The translations under genes were made by a program, and so were the position numbers. Under the pieces are notes generated by a model, which was not told where the DNA came from, did not search any database, and saw only the letters and a list, made by a program, of their open reading frames with translations. Below are positions 25,308 to 33,646 of a stretch of DNA of 64,000 nt, piece by piece. Location: contig NZ_JAHXYH010000003.1 of NCBI RefSeq assembly GCF_019970065.1, forward strand, positions 682,001 through 746,000, in the 5' to 3' direction. This stretch comes from Chryseobacterium sp. OSA05B. GTDB lineage: Bacteria; Bacteroidota; Bacteroidia; Flavobacteriales; Weeksellaceae. The number at the start of each line of letters is the position of its first letter. Position 1 is the stretch's first letter.

Positions 25308-26510
25308 ATGAATCTATCTGAAAAAGCGGAAAAAGGAAGCCAGCGTTTCCGGTATATCAAACTTTGTATTTTCTTTTCGGGACTTTCCGTATTTGCACAG
25401 CTTTATCTTTTTCAGCCGATGCTTCCCACCGTCTCAGAATATTTCAAAACAACGGCAGGTGACAGTTCACTTCTGGTATCTTCTTCTACGATAGGAATGG
25501 CCATAGGCTTGCTGTTCTTCGCTTTTAAGGCAGACAGTTACTCGAGAAAAAAGCTGATGACCTTTTCACTGGTTTCATCTGCCCTGCTTACTATTATCTC
25601 AGCATGGATGCCAAGTCTCATTCTGCTGATTGCAACCGGTGTTTTAAAAGGTTTTGTCGTATCCGGAATTTCAGCGGTGGCACTCGCCTATCTGACTGAA
25701 GAAGTCCATATTTCTGTCGTTGGTCTTGCCATCAGCATGTATCTCAGCGGAAATACCATAGGCGGTATGAGCGGAAGGATACTGGCAACGATCTTAGCCG
25801 GAGAATTCGGTTGGCGGAATGCTGTTCTGATTATAGGAATAGAAAGCCTGATATTGGGACTGGTCTTCTGGAAGCTATTTCCAGAATCTAAATTCTTTAA
25901 TCCCCAGAAAACAGATTACTCTCTCAAAGTCAAACAGATGAGAAAATTTTTGACAGATTCTTATATGCTGCGTTTATACTGTATCGCTGCTTTGCTGATG
26001 GGGACTTTTGTGAGTGTTTACAATTATCTAACTTTCAGACTGGAAGATCAGCCTTTTTCTTTGAGCCATTTTGTGATTGCCTTTATATTTTTAATGTATA
26101 TTTTCGGCGTCTTCGGTACGATGATCACAAGCAGACTTTCAAAAAGATTCAGTCGTAATCTCATTCTGAAAGGTTCGGTTCTGTTTATGTTCGCAGGCAC
26201 TTTACTTTTGTTTTCGGAGAATATTTATGTCGTAATTTTTGGTCTTGGGCTGTTTACACTGGCTTTTTTCGCAGCTCATACTATGGCCAGCCAGATGACT
26301 GCACTTCATGCCAAACACGGAAAATCTTCAGCAACCTCTATTTACTGGCTGTTTTACTATTTCGGATCCAGTATTCTGGGAAGTGGTACAGGGTATATTC
26401 TCCATGCCTTTTCCTGGACATTTTTTATTGTGGTTCTTCTATTTTCGGTAGGAATTTCATTTGTACTGGCGGCGAGAAACAGAGATTTGGGAGCAGTTAA
26501 GGTTCATTAA
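25308..26510 (+). CDS. MFS transporter
   Basis: A 400-residue inner-membrane transporter with about 12 hydrophobic helices. The loop between helices 2 and 3 reads FKADSYSRKKLM, a degenerate MFS motif A. LYLFQPMLPTVSEYFKTT near the start is typical of the drug/H+ antiporter type, and SGNTIGGMSGRI resembles motif C of antiporters. Substrate cannot be assigned; export of a small molecule is likely. It follows the membrane-bound AraC regulator. Confidence 0.85.
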   Translation: MNLSEKAEKGSQRFRYIKLCIFFSGLSVFAQLYLFQPMLPTVSEYFKTTAGDSSLLVSSSTIGMAIGLLFFAFKADSYSRKKLMTFSLVSSALLTIISAWMPSLILLIATGVLKGFVVSGISAVALAYLTEEVHISVVGLAISMYLSGNTIGGMSGRILATILAGEFGWRNAVLIIGIESLILGLVFWKLFPESKFFNPQKTDYSLKVKQMRKFLTDSYMLRLYCIAALLMGTFVSVYNYLTFRLEDQPFSLSHFVIAFIFLMYIFGVFGTMITSRLSKRFSRNLILKGSVLFMFAGTLLLFSENIYVVIFGLGLFTLAFFAAHTMASQMTALHAKHGKSSATSIYWLFYYFGSSILGSGTGYILHAFSWTFFIVVLLFSVGISFVLAARNRDLGAVKVH

Positions 26511-26714
26511 CAAAGATTACATACCACACAACTACCACATTTTATTTCCTAATTTCCTTTAATTTTAAGAAAAAACAGTATTATTTTAACATATAATTAA
26601 TTATTTATAGAAAAAATTAACAAAACATTCAAGAACACAAGCATTTTACTCTAATGCAGGGCATAATATTTGCAAGTACTTAAGGACCATACACCTTTCT
26701 AAACTCACAATATT

Positions 26715-27131
26715 ATGAACGCAGCAGATCTTAAAATTAAAAACTTAGTTGAATACAAAAACCAGACGTACACGATCACTGAAATCTTTCATGGCAGAAA
26801 CCATGATTATTTTGTAAAAATCGAGAATGACATTCACAGTATTTCAGTTCCAGCAGATGCTATAACGCCTATTCAGATAACGGAAGAATGGCTTGAAAAA
26901 TTTGGCTTCTTACGGACGTACAGCTCGGAGCAGAGAATCCGTTATGAAAGACCGGAAGCGTTTATCAAATATGACATTGATTTAAGTTCAAAAAAAATCT
27001 TGGAAGGTCTGAAAATATATGGGAATTCCATCAGATGCGGGTATATCCACGAGTTTCAGAATATTTTTTCGTGTCTATTCGGAAAGGAGCCTGCGACATC
27101 CAGTTTCGGACTGTTGAAGGCTGAATCTTAG
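26715..27131 (+). CDS. Conserved hypothetical protein (HEFQN motif)
   Basis: A 138-residue soluble protein. The C-terminal part, IRCGYIHEFQNIFSCLFGKEP, resembles a motif (VHELQNLYFALTG) that I recall from many Bacteroidota phage and chromosomal hypothetical proteins. The N-terminal half is beta-rich (LKIKNLVEYKNQTYTITEIF). No function is known. It stands alone, with a strong terminator 22 nt downstream. Confidence 0.65.
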   Translation: MNAADLKIKNLVEYKNQTYTITEIFHGRNHDYFVKIENDIHSISVPADAITPIQITEEWLEKFGFLRTYSSEQRIRYERPEAFIKYDIDLSSKKILEGLKIYGNSIRCGYIHEFQNIFSCLFGKEPATSSFGLLKAES

Positions 27132-27152
27132 TTTATCATGTTTATTATAAAG

Positions 27153-27179
27153 AAACCGTTGCATTTTGTGCAACGGTTT
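27153..27179 (+). terminator. Terminator after the HEFQN protein gene
   Basis: AAACCGTTGCA / TGCAACGGTTT is a perfect 11-bp stem with a 5-nt loop, followed by a T-rich stretch. Confidence 0.9.
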
Positions 27180-27351
27180 TGTTTTTTGTTACTAAGTAGT
27201 ATTTTTTATTGCAAAGATTGATTTTGATACCGGGATACAAGGAGGAAATCAATTGCATTGATTGGATGAAGCGAGCGTTTTACCGAAAATTTGACTAGGC
27301 GCTCTCCAGTACTTTTGATGCCGTATATCACATCTACTCATCAACATATCA

Positions 27352-27852
27352 TCACACCCCCTGCTTCTGAAGCCGCTTCTGCTTAGCCTTTTCCCTCTGT
27401 TCTTTACGGAAATCCCAAGGAGAAACCGCTTTTTTATCCTGCCATAAACCCAGTTTTTTTGTTTTTGCTTTGGTCTGCATAGCTCCCAGATCCGCATCTT
27501 TGGAATAAGCATAATACCACCATCCATATCCGGCCTTTATAATCTCCGCCGAAAGATATTTTCCATTGTCGTAGTAGACCTTAGCGACCGAACGTCCGTA
27601 ACGGTCTTTATTAGCTTCTGTAAACATGATTTTTTTGGCAAAAACCTGATCGGAGGTAAATTTTTTGGCGTTTTTTCCGAAAGGCTGCCGGTTTTCAGGA
27701 CAGTCTACCTCAGCCAGCCGAAGTTTCTTTTGTACATTACCGTCTAATAAAACGGTGATCGTGTCTCCATCTGAAATCCCAACTACCTTTGCCGTCGTCT
27801 GTGAGAAAAATGAAAGAGGAAAGCATAACAATGCATATAGAACAATTCTCAT
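27352..27852 (-). CDS. Secreted thermonuclease (SNase family)
   Basis: A 166-residue protein with a signal peptide (about 1-19) and a staphylococcal-nuclease-like OB-fold. Catalytic-site motifs are VVGISDGDTITVLL (Asp residues for Ca2+), LRLAEVDCPE (Arg and Glu) and KDRYGRSVAKVY (Arg). It hydrolyses DNA and RNA to 3'-phosphates outside the cytoplasm. The Lys/Arg-rich tail (FRKEQREKAKQKRLQKQ) may hold nucleic acid. No operon partner. Confidence 0.9.
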   Translation of the reverse strand: MRIVLYALLCFPLSFFSQTTAKVVGISDGDTITVLLDGNVQKKLRLAEVDCPENRQPFGKNAKKFTSDQVFAKKIMFTEANKDRYGRSVAKVYYDNGKYLSAEIIKAGYGWWYYAYSKDADLGAMQTKAKTKKLGLWQDKKAVSPWDFRKEQREKAKQKRLQKQGV

Positions 27853-27922
27853 GACGCGAAATTATGTATTTATTTCGGAAACCCTCTGATGCAGGGAATT
27901 TTTTTCATCTATTTCACTTTTA

Positions 27923-27965
27923 AAAATGTCAATGGTGAATTTTGCTTCGCAAGTGAATAGTGAAT
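27923..27965. repeat. Dispersed intergenic repeat, copy A
   Basis: A 43-bp sequence beginning AAAATGTCAATGGTGAATTT that recurs with few changes at 48643-48684. It contains a small hairpin, TTGC-TTC-GCAA. Located in the spacer between the AraC gene at 28069 and the thermonuclease gene. Confidence 0.85.
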
Positions 27966-28068
27966 TTTTGGGTGGATATGAGCATCTCTAAATTCTAAAA
28001 CCCTAAAACACTCCGACTCTTAAACTCACAATCATTAACTTTCCAGAACATCTTTTAAATCACTATGT

Positions 28069-28920
28069 TCAGTGCTGGGCAAATTCCAGTCTGAAAGCTT
28101 TGGGGCTTTTTCCACGTTGGGCCTTAAAGAATTTATTAAGGTGACTTTCATCCGTAAAGCCGAGTTCATAAGCTATTTCGGTGATTCTTCTGTCGCTGTG
28201 TTTCAGGCGGTGCTCTATTAAAGTTGTTTTATAGTTATTGACGTACGACTGCAGGGTTTCACCGCTGTGTTTTTTGAAATATTTCCCGAGATAATTCTCT
28301 GAAAACCCAAACGCTTTACTGATGCTTTCCGTACGGATCATTTCCGGTTCGTAAATATTGCTTTGAATATAGTTTAAGATATTGATAATGCGTGATTCGG
28401 AGGTTTCATCTATTTTCTGAGGAAGATATTTGGCGATATTCCTGGCGACCACTACGATAAGCGTATTCACTAATTGAGCCGTGATATCACCATGGTAAAC
28501 ATCTTTGTTCACAGCCTCTCTGATGAGGGCTTCCACAATCGGGCGTATAAGTGTTTTGTCACTTTGATTTTTCAAAATACAGCCCGGTTTATGATTGGCA
28601 TTTTCCATAATAAACTCCAGCCGCTGAATATTTTCCTTCGAAATACTGCTGTCTTTTAAATAGATATTACTGAACTGCAAAAAGAAAAACCTCGTTGTAG
28701 TGTCAATCCAAAACTGGCTGCAATCCTGAGGAGTCAGTAAAAACATATGGTTGCTGGAATACGAAAAGCTATGCTTATTGATGCAGTGGCTCCCCGTCCC
28801 CGACAATATAAAAACAAGCTCGAAAAAATTCTTCCGGCTCTCTTTCTCCGGAAATACATCCAGGGTTTCAAAATGAATGCTGTAAGGCTGATATAATACA
28901 TCGCGGTTCATACAAATCAT
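28069..28920 (-). CDS. AraC family regulator with cupin-like sensor
   Basis: A 283-residue protein. The N-terminal ~150 residues look like the cupin sensor of AraC regulators (NFFELVFILSGTGSHCINKH). The C-terminal double HTH (about 185-283) has SISKAFGFSENYLGKYFKKHSG and EIAYELGFTDESHLNKFFKAQRGKSPKAFR. A second ATG three codons in (28911) is an equally possible start. It is divergent from the acetolactate decarboxylase operon, with 104 bp between start codons, and is its most likely regulator. Confidence 0.85.
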   Translation of the reverse strand: MICMNRDVLYQPYSIHFETLDVFPEKESRKNFFELVFILSGTGSHCINKHSFSYSSNHMFLLTPQDCSQFWIDTTTRFFFLQFSNIYLKDSSISKENIQRLEFIMENANHKPGCILKNQSDKTLIRPIVEALIREAVNKDVYHGDITAQLVNTLIVVVARNIAKYLPQKIDETSESRIINILNYIQSNIYEPEMIRTESISKAFGFSENYLGKYFKKHSGETLQSYVNNYKTTLIEHRLKHSDRRITEIAYELGFTDESHLNKFFKAQRGKSPKAFRLEFAQH

Positions 28921-28991
28921 ATTTTATTGACATGAGCAAAAATATACAAAAACACAGAAACAATATACCATTAATCTGCTTAAAATCAGTA

Positions 28992-28999
28992 TAATTTTG
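28992..28999 (+). promoter_or_regulatory. -7 box of the acetolactate decarboxylase operon
   Basis: TAATTTTG fits TAnnTTTG, 25 nt before the start codon. The AraC regulator divergently encoded next door probably acts in this interval. Confidence 0.55.
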
Positions 29000-29024
29000 C
29001 TGTATCGAATACAAATTACGATTT

Positions 29025-29795
29025 ATGAGAAAATCATTAGCAAGTATCACACTGTTCACTATACTGTCTGTTTCACTACATGCCCAGCAGACTGAAGATA
29101 AAATTTACCACTACTCTTCCATGGACGCTATGAGAAACGGAGTATATGCCGGAGACATTACTGTAAAGGAATTAAAGCAAAAGGGAGACTTCGGATTGGG
29201 CACCTATAACTTTCTGGATGGTGAACTGATCGCGCTGAACGGCAACATCTATCGCATTGCAACCAATGGATCCGTTGAAATGGCAAATGAAAAAAGAAAG
29301 GTGCCGTTTGGTTCATTTACCTTTTTCAGAAAAGATCATTCTATAACACTTGAGCAAATTAAAACCATTGACGATCTTCTGCAGAAACTACCTGAACTTT
29401 TACCCTCCCGCAACCGCTTTTATGCTATAAAAATTGAAGCGACATTCAGCAGTTTAACCTTGGGAGGAGCGGTAAAGGTAGATGAAAAAGACACCACAGG
29501 TATTGCCGCTTTTATGAAAACAAGACCCTTGTACAAAAAGCAGAATATTAAGGGAACTCTTGTAGGTTTTTATAACCCAGGGTACGCAAGTGGCCTGGAT
29601 TTATCGCCACTTCATTTTCATTTTATATCAGATGATAAAACAGCCGGGGGACATCTGATAGAAGGAAATTTTTCCAATGTGAAAATCCACGTTCAGCTCG
29701 ACGAAAAAAATGCTTACGAAGTGATATTACCCGACACTAATGATGCCGGTTACCAGAGAACCTGGACCTCGCCGGAAGCAAAAGCACAGTACTAA
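29025..29795 (+). CDS. Exported acetolactate decarboxylase
   Basis: A 256-residue protein: signal peptide (about 1-20, ending SLHAQ), then an acetolactate decarboxylase domain. The family converts 2-acetolactate to acetoin and CO2. The zinc-binding H-x-H plus H motif is present in HFHFISDDKTAGGHLIEG, and QKGDFGLGTYNFLDGELIALNG is characteristic. Export of this normally cytosolic activity is unusual and suggests it works on acetolactate, or a similar substrate, in the periplasm. First gene of a four-gene run; 30 nt to the next. Confidence 0.87.
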   Translation: MRKSLASITLFTILSVSLHAQQTEDKIYHYSSMDAMRNGVYAGDITVKELKQKGDFGLGTYNFLDGELIALNGNIYRIATNGSVEMANEKRKVPFGSFTFFRKDHSITLEQIKTIDDLLQKLPELLPSRNRFYAIKIEATFSSLTLGGAVKVDEKDTTGIAAFMKTRPLYKKQNIKGTLVGFYNPGYASGLDLSPLHFHFISDDKTAGGHLIEGNFSNVKIHVQLDEKNAYEVILPDTNDAGYQRTWTSPEAKAQY

Positions 29796-29825
29796 TATAA
29801 TTTAAAAAAATAAATATTCAATCTA

Positions 29826-31226
29826 ATGAAGACAAGAAAATCAATTCTTTTACCACTGGCCCTGATCTCCTTCAGCGTGATCTCTGCCCAGCAAAAAGTA
29901 CTTCAGACCGATTTTAATAAAGGAATCTGGGAACAGGTGGGTAAAGGCTTACAGCGGAAATGGGTTTCGGGGTCGGAAAGTACTTTTGCATTCTGGAAAA
30001 TGGATAAAGGAGCTCATGTTCCGCCACATCAGCATCCGAATGAACAGGTGACCTATATTACAAAAGGAAGTGTTAAGGTTCTGATGAACAATAAGGAACA
30101 TATCGTGAAAGCAGGCGGTGTCCTGATCATTCCGGCCAATATCACCCACGAGTTTTTCTGCCTGGAAGACGGTACTGAGGATCTCGATTTCTTCACTCCG
30201 GTGCGTAAAGACTGGACGGACGGAACCGCATCTTATCTTCAGCAAAAGGGAAACCCGCTTGAAGTCGTGGCACAGTTCGATGAGATGAGACCTGGAAATG
30301 TAGCGGTAAGTCGCAATGGAAGGGTATTTGCCACCATTCACCCTTTAGGATCCCCAAAACTGCAGCTGGTAGAAATCGTCAATGGAAAACCCGTCGCATT
30401 CCCTTTGAAAGAACTACAGAAAAACGGAGGATCTGCCGGTAATGAAAAATTCGATACTCCTCTGGGCATCACAGTAGACAAAGAAAATCGACTGTGGATG
30501 ATTGATATGGGGCTTGAACTTGGAAAAACCCGTCTTTGGTGTTTTGATTTAAAGAAAAACAAAGTGGCGGAAAAAATTGAACTGCCAGCTGATATAGCTC
30601 CCAAAGGAAGTTTTGTACAGGATGTAGCCATAGATGAGAAGAACGGCTGGGCTTACCTTGCCGATATTACAAATCCCGGCATTATCGCATTGAACCTGAA
30701 AACAAAAAAAGCCAGAAGATTCAGTGGGCATGAGGCTTTACAGTCTGAAGATGTAGATATGATCATCGATGGAAAGGTGATCGATTTCGGAGGCAAGCCA
30801 TCTCGTGTCGGTATTAATCCTATTACGCTTTCAGATGACAGGGAAACAATGTTCTTTGGAGCTATGAACGGTACTTCCTGGTATCAGGTTCCGGCCAGAC
30901 TTTTCCGGGAAAATGCTGATGATCGAACGATCGGTAATGCCATTCGGAAATTTGGAGATAAACCTGTAAGTGACGGTGCGGCTACGGACCAACATGGCAA
31001 TCATTACATTACGAATCTGGGCGGACACAGTATCAGCAAGTTAAACACTCAAGGACAGCTGAGCGAAGTGGTTAAAGACGGAAGATTAAAGTGGCCGGAC
31101 AATGTTGCAGTATCTGAAGACGGATACCTATATATTTCGGTGAATCAGCTGGATAGTACAACGGCTTTTTCAGGAGAGAAAGATAAAGGGCAGCCTCCTT
31201 ATTTTATTTACAGGATCAAACTGTAA
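29826..31226 (+). CDS. Cupin - Yellow/MRJP fusion protein
   Basis: A 466-residue exported protein with a signal peptide (about 1-21). Residues about 40-125 form a cupin (HVPPHQHPNEQVTYITKGSV and GGVLIIPANITHEFF) with His residues that would bind metal. Residues about 160-466 match the Yellow / major royal jelly protein beta-propeller (FDTPLGITVDKENRLWMID, VQDVAIDEKNGWAYLADI and WPDNVAVSEDGYLYIS). Bacterial Yellow-family proteins are poorly characterised; some insect members are dopachrome-conversion enzymes. The fusion of the two folds is uncommon. It sits between acetolactate decarboxylase and an SMP-30-like protein, suggesting a joint periplasmic pathway. Confidence 0.8.
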   Translation: MKTRKSILLPLALISFSVISAQQKVLQTDFNKGIWEQVGKGLQRKWVSGSESTFAFWKMDKGAHVPPHQHPNEQVTYITKGSVKVLMNNKEHIVKAGGVLIIPANITHEFFCLEDGTEDLDFFTPVRKDWTDGTASYLQQKGNPLEVVAQFDEMRPGNVAVSRNGRVFATIHPLGSPKLQLVEIVNGKPVAFPLKELQKNGGSAGNEKFDTPLGITVDKENRLWMIDMGLELGKTRLWCFDLKKNKVAEKIELPADIAPKGSFVQDVAIDEKNGWAYLADITNPGIIALNLKTKKARRFSGHEALQSEDVDMIIDGKVIDFGGKPSRVGINPITLSDDRETMFFGAMNGTSWYQVPARLFRENADDRTIGNAIRKFGDKPVSDGAATDQHGNHYITNLGGHSISKLNTQGQLSEVVKDGRLKWPDNVAVSEDGYLYISVNQLDSTTAFSGEKDKGQPPYFIYRIKL

Positions 31227-31279
31227 GAACGGCTGATCCTCTCAAAAAAATCATTTTCAAACAGAATAAAACAAATCTT

Positions 31280-32296
31280 ATGAACAGAAAACTAAATTTA
31301 ATCACCAGCTCGCTACTCACAGCAGTAGTTATATTAGGCATTTCATCATGCAGCCATGATAAAGACAACGATTCTACTACGCAACCCATGCCCCTTCTTG
31401 AAAATTATTCTTTAAAATCTGCGGGCATCTATCCTGAAGGAATTGATTTTGACAGCAAAAATAACCGTTTCGTTATGAGTTCTTTTAATAAGGGTATGGT
31501 ATACACACTGAGCGCAGATGGTAAGACCTTTTCTCCATTGGTGAATGATGCCAGCCTTACTGCTGCTCTCGGAGTCTACACGGACGAAGCCAATAACCGG
31601 ATTATTATAGCCAGTGGTGACGCAGGTGCTTCAGAAAAAAGCGGTACGAACGGAAGTACTGCAGGAAAAATAGCGTATGCCGGAATTTATAATGCTCAAA
31701 CGGGCGCGTTGATCAAAGGTATCAATTTAAAGCCATTGACCGCTGCAGGTGCCTTTCCCAATGATATCGCTCTGGATGCAAACGGAAATATTTACATTAC
31801 AGATTCTTTCTCACCTGTCATTTATAAAATTGACAAAGATTACAATGCTTCTATTTTTGTAAATAATCCTGCTTTTGCTGTACCTGCCGGTACTTTCGGA
31901 CTTAATGGAATCGTCTACCATAAAGACGGTTATTTAATTGCAGCCCATACACAGGCGAACAAATTATTCAAAATTAATATCTCTAATGGTAGCGTTACAG
32001 AAATTACAGGCCTGGATAATGCTTTTAAAGCACCGGACGGGTTGGAATGGCATGGAAACAATCTCATTGTGGTAGAAAATGGTCTTGCTGAGGGAAAAGT
32101 CCACTTGCTGTCCGGTACGAATAACTGGGCTACTGCATCCAAAACTAAGGAAATTGCTATCGGGCAAACTGAATTCCCTACTACAGCCTATGTCGCTGAC
32201 AACGGAATCACCTATGTTCTGACCACCTATCTCGGAAAATTATTAAGTGGCGATAAAACACAAACGGATTATCAACTTAAAGGCATCAAATTTTAA
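31280..32296 (+). CDS. SMP-30/NHL-like beta-propeller lipoprotein
   Basis: A 338-residue protein. The signal peptide ends at a lipobox (LGISSC, about 20-25) followed by SHDKDND, so it is a lipoprotein. The body is a six-bladed propeller of the SMP-30/gluconolactonase or NHL type: YPEGIDFDSKNNRFVMSSF, FPNDIALDANGNIYITDSF and LNGIVYHKDGYLIAAHT. Such proteins hydrolyse lactones or act as binding proteins. Third gene of the decarboxylase run, 53 nt after the MRJP fusion. Exact substrate unknown. Confidence 0.8.
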   Translation: MNRKLNLITSSLLTAVVILGISSCSHDKDNDSTTQPMPLLENYSLKSAGIYPEGIDFDSKNNRFVMSSFNKGMVYTLSADGKTFSPLVNDASLTAALGVYTDEANNRIIIASGDAGASEKSGTNGSTAGKIAYAGIYNAQTGALIKGINLKPLTAAGAFPNDIALDANGNIYITDSFSPVIYKIDKDYNASIFVNNPAFAVPAGTFGLNGIVYHKDGYLIAAHTQANKLFKINISNGSVTEITGLDNAFKAPDGLEWHGNNLIVVENGLAEGKVHLLSGTNNWATASKTKEIAIGQTEFPTTAYVADNGITYVLTTYLGKLLSGDKTQTDYQLKGIKF

Positions 32297-32312
32297 AGCC
32301 TTAAAAAATGAA

Positions 32313-32627
32313 ATGATTATGATAAAAGAACATTTTATATCAACAGCTGTTTTAAAAGCCAAAGAAGGAAAAAGAACAGCCTTAAAAGAAGCACTTATAA
32401 AACTGATAAACCCTACGCGAAGCGAGCTGGGATGCCTTTACTATATTCTTTTTGAGGATAAAAATAATAAGGGTACTTTTTATATGCGTGAGGCATTTAA
32501 AGATACAGCAGCATTTGAGTTTCATACTCAAACCGTTCATTTTAAAAATTTTGCAGCCCAGATGGATGAGCTGATGAGCGAACCCATCCAACTGATTGAA
32601 CTGAAACAGGTTTCTGATTTGGATTAA
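32313..32627 (+). CDS. Antibiotic biosynthesis monooxygenase (ABM) domain protein
   Basis: A 104-residue ferredoxin-like ABM protein of the kind often named putative quinol monooxygenase: MIKEHFISTAVLKAKEGKRTALKEALIKL, then TRSELGCLYYILFEDKNN and FHTQTVHFKNFAAQMDEL. The start is uncertain between ATGs at 32313 and 32319; the longer frame from 32247 overlaps the previous gene and is rejected. It lies 16 nt after the SMP-30-like gene, so it closes the operon. It has no signal peptide, unlike the other three products. Confidence 0.8.
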   Translation: MIMIKEHFISTAVLKAKEGKRTALKEALIKLINPTRSELGCLYYILFEDKNNKGTFYMREAFKDTAAFEFHTQTVHFKNFAAQMDELMSEPIQLIELKQVSDLD

Positions 32628-32736
32628 AATCATCACAAAGCGACAGCTTTCATCTTTGGACAAGCCTTGAAATCCTACCTGAAAAAATCAATGGGCTCAA
32701 CAACATTTTCTTCGGCTTCCATTTAAATTATTGATT

Positions 32737-32744
32737 ATATTTGA
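32737..32744 (+). promoter_or_regulatory. -7 box before the Cys-rich peptide gene
   Basis: TATATTTG matches TAnnTTTG, 19 nt before the ATG at 32763. Confidence 0.5.
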
Positions 32745-32762
32745 GTTACTAAAAATTATATC

Positions 32763-33011
32763 ATGAAAAATACAAAATTAAAAATGAACGCCATTAGCAT
32801 CGAAGCTTTAAACAGATCGAAACTAAAAAGTATAAGCGGAGGCGTGGCTGCGGGTGCATGTGACAACTGGGGAGGGGCTGAATTTTCAACTTGCTACAAC
32901 TGTTGTCTCGGACATTATCAGAGCCAAACAGATTTACCGATGGGACCTGCTCCCTACGAGATCTGTGATACGGTGTGTGGAGGAACTCCGGTTGTTATCC
33001 ATCCTTCATAG
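32763..33011 (+). CDS. GG-leader Cys-rich peptide (RiPP- or bacteriocin-like)
   Basis: An 82-residue peptide. The N-terminal part, ending SKLKSISGGV with Gly26-Gly27, has the look of the double-glycine leaders of Bacteroidota bacteriocin-like peptides, cut by C39-type ABC exporters. The core has six cysteines (33, 44, 47, 48, 68, 72) plus Gly/Pro-rich stretches. No modifying enzyme or C39 exporter is encoded next to it in this window. Whether it is antibacterial is not shown. Confidence 0.65.
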   Translation: MKNTKLKMNAISIEALNRSKLKSISGGVAAGACDNWGGAEFSTCYNCCLGHYQSQTDLPMGPAPYEICDTVCGGTPVVIHPS

Positions 33012-33056
33012 GAATAAGCCAGAGATTTTTTCCATACCATTACATTAAATAATTCT

Positions 33057-33550
33057 TTAAAAATCAAACTTATAGGGGATGTAACCGGTTTTTCGGTTAC
33101 ATCTCTCTGTTTCAAGGTTTCCTGCATTGAACCACAAAAAAATTGAAATCCGACTTTTGGGTACGAGTATTAAACTGCTCATCAATTTCAAAGAAGTCTG
33201 TGAGCCCATACTGCTCAAATTTTCTTTGTACAGACTGTTCATCGTAAAAAAAATCTGTCCGCCATCCCCTACTTCAAAAGTATCATCTGCAACCTTTCTG
33301 CCTTTTCCATAATTAGGTGATGTTTGGGACAGAACGGAAAATATCATCCAATCTCCATTCTGCAATTGATTATAGCAGTCCTGTATTATTTCTTTTCTCT
33401 GCTATGGTGTAATACGATTACGGAACACGGTGCCTCGCTGAGAAATGTTCTGTACGAACTTTTGAGCAGGGGACATACGCACAGAAAAGAGATACTGAGC
33501 TAAGACTTTGTTTTTTTTGGTTTCAGCTAAAACCTTTTCTCTGGGTATAT
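33057..33550 (-). pseudogene. Decayed gene of unknown family
   Basis: The frame 33057-33365 (minus) continues upstream in the same frame through an in-frame TAG at 33402-33404 into about 45 more codons (KVLAQYLFSVRMSPAQKFVQ and so on), then meets another TAG at the palindrome at 33554. No start codon fits the full frame. The downstream part contains VLSQTSPNYGKGRKVADDTF and GGQIFFTMNSLY. I do not recognise it. The pattern suggests a gene broken by a nonsense mutation. Confidence 0.45.
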
Positions 33551-33553
33551 TAT

Positions 33554-33585
33554 GAATAAAGGCGGACTAAAGTCCACCCCTATTC
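33554..33585. repeat. REP-like palindrome
   Basis: Outer arms GAATA / TATTC enclose GGCGGACT-AA-AGTCCACC, an almost perfect stem. It resembles extragenic palindromic elements common in flavobacterial genomes. Confidence 0.7.
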
Positions 33586-33646
33586 AATTTCACATGATGT
33601 TGCGATATCTCTTTCAGTTTTTAAAATAGCTGTTAACAGCAGTCAA

